A program made the translations under genes and the position numbers. A stretch of 64,000 bases of DNA. Source: Piezodorus guildinii (taxonomy: Eukaryota > Arthropoda > Insecta > Hemiptera > Pentatomidae). Position 1 is the first letter of the stretch. Each line of letters begins with the position of its first letter. The stretch covers positions 52,031,313-52,095,312 of the forward strand of contig CM041298.1 in the NCBI GenBank assembly GCA_023052935.1, given 5' to 3'. The notes beneath the pieces are model-generated. The model ran no database searches and was not told the DNA's origin. It worked only from the letters and a program-made list of their open reading frames with translations. Positions 57,338 through 64,000 of the stretch are shown in pieces.

Positions 57338-58171
57338 CGCCGCACAGTGGAAAATATGACCGATTTAGGTGGACAAAATTCCGAAACTTGTCTATATTTA
57401 ACCTTTGGGGTGCCAGATTACGGAAAAAATATTTGAAAAATTATAAAAACTAATTAATTTTTTGAGACGATTGGCGAGCGCACAATGGTCAAATATCAAA
57501 TTTATTTTCTAAAATTTAAAACTTCCCTAAATTTTACGTGTGAAGTCCCAGAATACGGGAAAAACAATATAAAAATCTAATTATGGCTCGGAGTTGCTAA
57601 AACCTGCTAATAGATGTATTTTATATCATTTAGGAAATTCTTCAAATTATAGATTGTAAAACTTTTGATTGGGAGTGTTGTGTCTGAAAAAAAGTATGTA
57701 TCACCCAAAACGCAAAAATTCTTTGTAATATCTAAAGACTAGAAGGATTGATGAAACAAATCCTTGGGGTAACTTGGGATAACCTTTATAATTTTTCGTT
57801 ATTGAATTGTGGCATACATTTACAAATTGCTAAATTAACTCTACAGGTGAGATTGTAATGTATGTTCAATAACGACTTTGGAAATATAATGTCTTATCTG
57901 ACTGAGTAGTGTCCGTTGTTAAATAAAAGCAAAAAGACTTTGAGCTATACACACATTGAACACAATAACTGACCATCGAATAAAGATAATTCCACTGCCG
58001 GTTATTAGGTACTTAAGTGAACAGGAATGATTCACTCATTTACTACTAATTTGTAAACACGGTATTAAGGGTTTTGCCAACTAATAATAAAAAGGTGAAG
58101 CACTGGAAAATTCCAAACTTTTGATTTGACTTTTGTCCACCTAAGTTGGTGATTTTGCCCACTGTGCGCCG
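57338..58171. mobile_element. Transib-like non-autonomous DNA transposon with RSS-like ends
   Basis: The element itself is 57343-58166 (824 bp), flanked on both sides by the perfect 5-bp duplication CGCCG (57338-57342 and 58167-58171). Left end: CACAGTG, 23-bp spacer, ACAAAATTC. Right end (reverse complement): CACAGTG, 23-bp spacer, ACAAAAGTC. The first 36 bp of the two ends agree at 30 positions by hand alignment. Transib transposons are known for CACAATG-type termini, GC-rich 5-bp target duplications (CGNCG) and a 23-RSS-like layout, and their transposase is the relative of RAG1. No transposase-like frame is seen inside, so it would need a partner. The class call is inference from three independent structural features. 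Confidence 0.85.
57343..57620 (+). repeat. Tandemly duplicated left terminus inside the Transib-like element
   Basis: A second terminus-like CACAATGG occurs at 57481-57488, 138 bp after the outer one, and is again preceded by GCG-rich sequence (ggcgagcg). Downstream blocks repeat: 'gtgccagattacggaaaaaa' (first unit) against 'agtcccagaatacgggaaaa' (second unit), each followed by AT-rich sequence. The inner copy lacks a good nonamer at the 23-bp distance. Confidence 0.6.
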
Positions 58172-58239
58172 TCTAAAAGAGGTCTTCGTTAAGAGAAGTT
58201 ACACTGTATACATCACCATTTTTATAATCTAATATTTTG

Positions 58240-58545
58240 GAAACTCGGCGGGTGAACGGAAATGCAGACCTCCGATTGGCCCGGATAGCCGGCCATCTTG
58301 TCCTGTTGCTCTCATTAGATATTAGCAGCTAGTTATTGCAGAGAGCTAATTGGTCCTCAGAGGTGGGGGCGTGTCCCTGTATCGATGTGCCCGCTTACTA
58401 TTTATGCAATATATCTCCCTGCGCCATCTCCGTGTCGCGACAGTCCGGCACCGCCCGGGTGGCGAGGGTGACGGGGTGTTACGGCAGGCTAGGGTTCGCG
58501 GGAATCCGGCGTTCATCTCATCGAAACTGCTCAACTATCTCAGAT
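58240..58545. other. Strong G+C-rich island with octamer-like site
   Basis: This is the strongest composition peak in the window ('ggcaccgcccgggtggcgag', 'gtgtcgcgacagtccg'), joined to 'gcagctagttattgcagaga', 'gagctaattggtcc' and 'ctatttatgcaatat', which resemble homeodomain and POU/octamer sites. Overlapping frames of 60-80 codons on both strands are as expected from low stop density and match nothing I know. It may be a conserved enhancer, a promoter/CpG-like region, or an untranslated exon. Confidence 0.4.
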
Positions 58546-58764
58546 CAGTCACTTCAAAAGAAAATGTTTTAATTAATTGATTACTGAAAGGTTATAATCA
58601 ATTCCAAACAAAAACTCAATTTCAATGTATTGTACACATAACACTTTAGGAAATAATGCACTAGACTAATGGTTCCCCCCCCAAAAAAAAAAAACTTTTT
58701 GCGGAACCCGTTATCAAATCAGCACAATGGCAAGGAGGTCCTGGATATGGATATATATCCGTGT

Positions 58765-59060
58765 ACGTTAGTTTATTTATTTACTTAACTACACTTTATG
58801 CTACTATGCCTAATCGGACGATGCTACAGTGGGAGTCCTAAATTTTGCCTATCCAGGTTTTATTAGGATAGGGTTCTTTCACGAGTACCTGTCATCGCAC
58901 AGGCTCGGGACCACCTTTTAACGACCCCTCTGAAGGACGGCATAACTAAGGATTTTTTACTTCCATTACAAAAATCCTAGGACCAACTGTAGGTTTGAAC
59001 CCGTGACCTTTGGTATAGTAGGCTGTTATGCTAGCCATCAGCTACAAGTGATCCCCGTGT
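58765..59060 (-). mobile_element. tRNA-derived SINE, family SINE-B, near complete
   Basis: On minus the head reads '...gatcacttgtagctgatggc' then 'tagcataacagcctactat' and box B 'gggttcaaacc' (complement of about 58993-59003). The 'ttatgccgtccttcagaggg', 'cccgagcctgtgcgatg' and 'tatcctaataaaacctgg' blocks and a tail '...taagtaaataaataa' follow. The best SINE-B copy for building a consensus. Confidence 0.85.
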
Positions 59061-59413
59061 ATGTTAGTGTTTTATCGAAATCCGTCAACTAATTTCATTT
59101 AAAGAACACACAAGTCCCTGAATTTGAATACTGTAGTTCTTTTCAAAAGATAATAATTTCCTATTTAATTACGTTGAAAAAAAAATCATTAACATAGGAA
59201 TAAAAACAATTCTATATTTCAATCCTTAAAAAATTAAGTAATTAATTTTGATTTGAATTAAGTAATTTTAATTATAATTGTAATCTGTTTGAGTGAAGAA
59301 ATCTATTTCTAGTTTCCTTTCAAATAAAACGCTATCTTTTGCTCTGAACACTCCTTTATTTCTTCTTTCTCTCACCCTACGTTTCGGCCTTTGCCATTTT
59401 TAAGGATCCTTTA

Positions 59414-59600
59414 AGGGGTTAACCTGTAGCATGGTGGTTAGCATAAGAGCATCCTATGCCGAAGTTCCCGGGGACCTTAAAAGGTGTTCCCTGTGCGATA
59501 TCAGGTGCTCGTTAAAGACCCCTACCCGAATTGAACTTGACTAAATACTAGACCAAGGCTCTATGAAACGATTACAGTCCGCCAAAACATTGTTCTCAGT
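59414..59600 (+). mobile_element. SINE-B, internally deleted copy
   Basis: The head 'acctgtagcatggtggttag' (box A) and 'cataagagcatcctatgccg' leads directly to 'tccctgtgcgatatcaggtg', 'ctcgttaaagacccctaccc' and 'cgattacagtccgcc'. The middle block is shortened. The tail is lost. Confidence 0.7.
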
Positions 59601-59609
59601 GAATTACTA

Positions 59610-61230
59610 AAATTTACAAAAATACAATATAGATACCTATTTACCATCAGTTACCGAACGCAATATAATGTCTTTGCAAAGTTTGAGTGATTCTTGTTAC
59701 AAGCCAAGGCTACGCCAATATTATTTAAAATAATTTTCTAATGACAACTCTCGGACCCACTCGTCATCATCTGCGGACCCCAGCGTATCCGCGGACCATT
59801 TGGGAAACCACTGGCCCTAAATGATACAGGAAAAGGCACTGAAATCCGTCGCGTGGTTTAGAAGGAGTTTGAGGAAATCATCTTTATAGAAAAAAATACA
59901 AGAAAGATAAAGTATAGACTGCTGTTCCGTAAGGTGGGGACCTTTTTTGGGGGGGAAACTTCTCATTATATATATACATACACAGATATATGTAATAAAT
60001 GACATAAAATGGTTTTTTGTTTTTTAATAATTTATTTATTTATAACTAAACAGATAAAAAAAAACACTATTCCAACCCCTAATTGGCAAATCATTTTTTA
60101 AGGGTCTCCTCAAAAAATTATAAAAATAAATATTACATGTTTCATCAAATATAAGAGTAATTGGAAGGTTTCCATCCTCGCTTTTCTTGTATGAGCTTTT
60201 ATATGTATATGCCAAGTTACTTATACGTATCTATAGCTCCATACAAAGATATACATCCTTTTAAAAAAAAAGTTGAATACGTCCGTATTAAACTTACAAT
60301 CAGCATCACTTCATATGCATGAACCAACAGAAACTTCACACAATTTCAATACCCTGTAAAGAAAAACCGTGCGTTTATATTCAGAACATTTTACATGAAA
60401 AGCCTGCTATAACGTACTCATGAAGCGAATATTCTGTTTTCAATATATTTTAAATAATTAGGAACAATGTATATTTTGAACGTGTATGTATTTATGTTTC
60501 TTTTGGGATCATCCAGCATTTCACAACCATATTGACAATATTTATCTAAAAAATATAATCCAATTATCATAATAATGTTTTTAATTACTCTCAACTTAAA
60601 TGATTGAAGAATTTCTGTATATTTTAAGGAAAAAAACAGATATATGTGGAAATGATAATTTAAATTAAATAAGATACTAGAAACTGGAAAGTCTCCTATA
60701 TATTATGTGAAATATATATTATAAATTAAGAATCCTTTTTTAAATAAATTACAAAGCATTTTACATATTTCTAAATGAAATAAATTAAGCAAATATTACA
60801 TATAAATGAATATATATTTTAAATTTAAATTGTATACTTTCAACGCCATCATGATAATAATTTACTGATTATTAATAATGCATAATGTGTATAAAGGTGT
60901 TATTTAATATTTGCCAGGAATATTAAATTATTTAAAATTCATAAAAAAAATAGCAGTATAAATATCTTCATTTATTCAGGGTTATCATTTAAATGAAGAA
61001 CACTGTTAGACTTGATTTTCATATAACATGGAACAACACATAAATATGTCTTGAGTGAGTAACACAAAATTAAAATATTTATCAAAAATAAATTTAAATA
61101 CAAGTAAAATTTTTATATGAACGTCCCAGGTATAGGATAGAAAATTATACAAATTTAGTTTTGGCCATTGGAAAGCTAAAAATTTAATATAAAACCGTAT
61201 GTTAAGAATTCCGCTTTATGTATTATTTTA
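59610..61230. other. AT-rich DNA with no recognisable gene
   Basis: Plain AT-rich sequence, with a small G-run at about 59948-59955. At 61150-61175 'gccattggaaagctaaaaat' resembles a phrase of the Helitron-like family but is too short to call. Confidence 0.45.
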
Positions 61231-61231
61231 A

Positions 61232-61440
61232 GTCACTTGTATGCTACTGTTCCTAATCGGACGATGCTAAAGTGGGAGTCCTATTTTTTTCAATAGAACA
61301 GGAATCTTTATCGCACAGGCTTGGGACCACCTATTACATCCTCTCCGAAAGTGATCACCGAGAATTTTTTTTCCCCTTTGGAAAATCCCAGAACCCTCTG
61401 CCAGGTTTGGGCCAGCGACATTAGTCATAGAAGATGTATT
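61232..61440 (-). mobile_element. SINE-B, diverged copy
   Basis: 'gctactgttcctaatcggac', 'gatgctaaagtgggagtcct', 'atcgcacaggcttgggacca' and 'tctgccaggtttgggccagc' align with the copy at 58800-59000. The box-B region is mutated. Confidence 0.75.
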
Positions 61441-61449
61441 ACATAATGC

Positions 61450-63150
61450 GAACTAGATGAAATTTACATGTGATAAGTTAAAGTTGTACAACTCGCGCAC
61501 AGCATTAGATTTAATGAGTATTAATCAGACAGAGGTCTATATATCTGTCTTCAGGTATATCCTACTCCTGGATGAAAGAACCGGTAGCACTTCATAGAGT
61601 TGGGTTATTCCTAGGAACGTCTTTCGACTTCACATGTCGTTTTTTATGATGACTTCTGAATTTGTAGCGTTGAAGGATTTACTTAATTCTTAGACACTTC
61701 GATGATCTACCGAATAAAAGTTCATGAATTGCAAAATCTATAAGCTTAGACAAGATCAGCTTCCTCATATGTATTTTTTAGGAATGTATATCCTTGATTT
61801 ATCACTTGCAATACGAATTCCTATTTTTTTTGGAACCTAGCTGATTGAGCAACCGTGGTTTCTCTAGCTAACTATCTTATTATACCCTCGACTTCTCCAG
61901 GATACCACTCCAGCTGAGGGTACCCACGACTGGAGTGCAGTTACACCGAAGGATCTCACAGTTCCATTGTACGAGATTTTACCACGATCATTAGCAGGCC
62001 TTTTTGCATTGCTGCAGGCATCTCCCCAGGGATCAGTTGTGATTTCTACAAGATCTGTCATTTTTAATGCACTAATTTTTCATTATCTCTAAGTGCACTT
62101 TAAGAATGGTAATTAATTCAACGCTCGACAATGCTCTATTTTATTATAAATTATTATTTTATTAATGAGCTTATATTAAATTATCCGCTATAAGGTAATG
62201 AATGGCATGATTGGGTGTTAACGGAATAGCTGAATTAATATCTGTAAGAAACTTTACTTGATTCCATATCTTACTTCCTTTATAATTTTCACTTTAAGTC
62301 CTGAAATTGAAGTCAACATTTAAGAATTGTTTAAAAATTTAAACAAAAACTAATAAACCACAATTCTAACTTTTCCCATGCACATATAAAAAATGAGATA
62401 AAAATTCAAATAATTTAGATAAATGCTCGATTGATTCTAATTTGGTGAAAATCCTTGTTCGTTTAAACCTGACGGGATAATTCGTGGAGCTTTAGATGAT
62501 TCGCAAGAAATTAATGATTGGGTTGAAAGGCGGACTAACTACTCTTTAGTAAACATCATCAGTGTTATATACGACTAGGTCTTTTATATAATAGACTCGA
62601 ATATTCTTTTAAATAAGATATTTTTTATTCCATTTCTTTTAATAGCATATATTTTACAAAGAAGAAACCTCCTCATCTCTTTATCATGATTGATAAATTC
62701 GTATTATTTTGAACCGACAATCTCCTATCGCTTCGTTGTTATTTAGTTTATTTTAATTTTAAAGTTCAGCTTCATTAATTTTTTTCTATGCAATAAAATG
62801 CTCTTGAAGTATATCTTAATAATAAGGAATACATCGAAAAATACACAATTTTATTTATAATAATGGCCAAACTCATTTACTTTACTTGTGGTTAGTGAAG
62901 GATTATGTATTATGTTAAGTAATGTGAGAAATGTAATGCAACAAATATAGAATTGGTACTCCTAAAGGATATTTCTATATAAAATCAAAAACTTATTTTA
63001 AAATGAGAAATAATATTTATTTCCGAAGCATAAGAAGGTTAAAAAATATTTTGAAGAGTGTTTTAATTTATTATAGTGTGATTATGAATTGATTAACGAT
63101 GATATTTATTGTTGTTGAATATTTAAATTAATTTAATTTTGTATTGTTAA
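61450..63150. other. Unassigned AT-rich DNA with a mixed block at about 61890-62060
   Basis: The mixed block ('ccactccagctgagggtacc', 'gcaggcatctccccaggga') has a 65-codon minus-strand frame without recognisable similarity. The rest is AT-rich. No gene called. Confidence 0.35.
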
Positions 63151-63164
63151 TAGTGATTGACTAA

Positions 63165-63600
63165 AAAACTCTGAAGATGAGACATTATTTGCCCCGAAAC
63201 GTCAATTATGAAATATGAAGAATAAATTAATGTTCATTAAAAGAAGAGATTGTTCCAAAATAACCTAATTCTATTTATTAACGTTTCGACCCACGTTGCG
63301 GATTGTCATCCAGCTTCTCTACGTTGCAATGAAAAGCCCTGATGAAGACTTGAAACGTTGGTCCTTAAAGACCTTGGTCAATAAATAGTTTTTTCAATAT
63401 TTTGACCGCCATCCTAACCACCTCATTCTTCATATTTATTATATTAATTCAATATTAATTTCTTTAGTAGTAACAATAATAGTCCTGTAATAATATAAAC
63501 TATAACAAATTAAAAATAATTGTATTGATGAAGTGGAGTAACATTTTCCGATTATGTGTTTTACCCTGAAACGTTAAATACGCAATTTTTTTTAAGAAAT
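63165..63600. repeat. Cluster of stem-loop plus GAAACG motifs
   Basis: Four GAAACG words occur here: 63202 region (plus, 'gccccgaaacgtc'), 63282 region (minus, 'gggtcgaaacgtt'), 63349 region (plus, 'cttgaaacgttgg') and 63569 region (plus, 'ccctgaaacgtta'). The first three are preceded by CTGAAGA, CTGGATGA or CTGATGA. Each is then followed by AATAAA-type words. They look like ends of short retroelements, possibly with decayed hammerhead-like cores. Family unknown. Confidence 0.45.
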
Positions 63601-63672
63601 ATAGTATTATGGTAATAACGGTTGGTGCTTGCTTGGTATGAGCCATATTTTACCATTACATTGAAAAGTTTA

Positions 63673-63952
63673 ATTGGGAGCGGCCTAGTGGATAGAGCAC
63701 TAGTTTCTACTGTTCTTCGGGTCTTGGGTTCGAATCCCGGCTGTGGGAGAATATTATTTATTCTGTTATTACGGTCAGAGGGTGACCCTATGGAATGGAG
63801 ACCCTCCTGGGCATACCCACCCTCTATAAAGTGTGTACCCAAAAAAATTGAGGAGAAAACCTGCCGTCTGAGCGTGATCAAGACCTAATCACCTCCTTGC
63901 ACGGCCTTTGGCCTAGAAACAGTACGAATCTGTATATGTGCTGAGCCTTCTT
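63673..63952 (+). mobile_element. tRNA-derived SINE, family SINE-A, near complete
   Basis: Box A lies in 'ggagcggcctagtggataga' and box B in 'gggttcgaatccc' (about 63726-63738), at tRNA-like spacing, so the head is recognisably derived from a tRNA gene. The body includes 'attatttattctgttatt', 'accctctataaagtgtgtac', 'ctgagcgtgatcaagaccta' and 'cctagaaacagtacgaatct', followed by a T-rich end. The same body appears at 14566, 20465 and 39190. It is not a functional tRNA gene because the acceptor stem does not close and the homology continues into the SINE body. Confidence 0.85.
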
Positions 63953-64000
63953 TTTTTCTTTGTTTTTTAAAGTTGAAATAAAAACAACTGTTTAAATTTT

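Noticed and set aside
57343..58166. hAT element (CAGTGG termini)
   Set aside because: If the ends are set at CAGTGG, no 8-bp duplication is found. Setting them at CACAGTG gives a perfect 5-bp CGCCG duplication and matching 23-bp spacing, which fits Transib.
57343..58166. Functional antigen-receptor recombination signals
   Set aside because: There are no V/D/J-like segments nearby and the two signals both have 23-bp spacers at inverted ends, which is the layout of a transposon.
58336..58580. Overlapping 62-78-codon frames
   Set aside because: Three overlapping frames on both strands within a G+C peak are expected by chance, and none reads like a known domain.
61587..61700. Minus-strand J-B LINE 3' UTR
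   Set aside because: Only 'gaagtgctaccgg' resembles the family; no ORF2 codons or tail are visible, so support is too thin.
63673..63745. tRNA gene
   Set aside because: Boxes A and B are present but the acceptor stem does not close and homology continues into a repeated SINE body shared with 14566, 20465 and 39190.
1..64000. rRNA genes, telomeric (TTAGG)n repeats or mitochondrial insertions
   Set aside because: I looked for their typical phrases and saw none, although a visual scan could miss short diverged pieces.

Overview
The window looks like gene-poor, strongly AT-rich intergenic or intronic DNA from an animal. It is most likely an arthropod, probably an insect, because Jockey-clade LINEs are characteristic of arthropods. 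The species cannot be told from the sequence. Most recognisable content is transposable elements of many ages: one nearly complete two-ORF LINE, many decayed LINE 3' ends, two tRNA-derived SINE families, Helitron-like (helentron/HINE-type) elements carrying CA/TG microsatellites, a mariner-like deletion derivative, a Gypsy remnant and a Transib-like element.

Layout. 1-7.9 kb: a LINE tail, a SINE, a full Helitron-like copy and a LINE C-terminal remnant. 7.9-9.8 kb: a seven-monomer satellite whose monomer is the 3' end of a Jockey-type LINE ORF2, arranged as a higher-order A-B-C-C-A-B-C' array. 11-20 kb: SINEs, a 330-bp inverted repeat, a G+C-rich island and a second Helitron-like copy. 20.7-33.3 kb: remnants of at least three LINE lineages (RNase H-bearing, Jockey and RTE-like), including an uninterrupted 429-codon Jockey RT reading frame. 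33.4-38.9 kb: the near-complete CR1-like LINE, with an ORF1 (PHD finger, coiled coil, FP25K-like domain) and an ORF2 (endonuclease and reverse transcriptase) broken by one frameshift in a G-run. 40-46 kb: nested Helitron-like elements, a diverged tandem duplication and a mariner-like element. 51-59 kb: a Gypsy remnant, two short candidate host exons, a Transib-like element with RSS-like ends, and a G+C-rich island. 59-64 kb: SINEs and a cluster of stem-loop plus GAAACG motifs.

The only host coding candidates are two small plus-strand exons at 52974-53042 and 55710-55743. They have canonical splice signals, and the rest of their gene would lie outside the window or across very long introns. 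Several G+C-rich islands with homeodomain- and POU-like motifs, scattered through otherwise AT-rich DNA, would fit a regulatory desert around a developmental gene. That reading is inference and needs comparative data.

The observation I rate highest is at 57343-58166. Both ends carry the exact heptamer CACAGTG, a 23-bp spacer and an ACAAAANNC nonamer-like block, and a perfect 5-bp CGCCG target duplication flanks the element. This is the architecture of Transib transposons, the relatives of RAG1.
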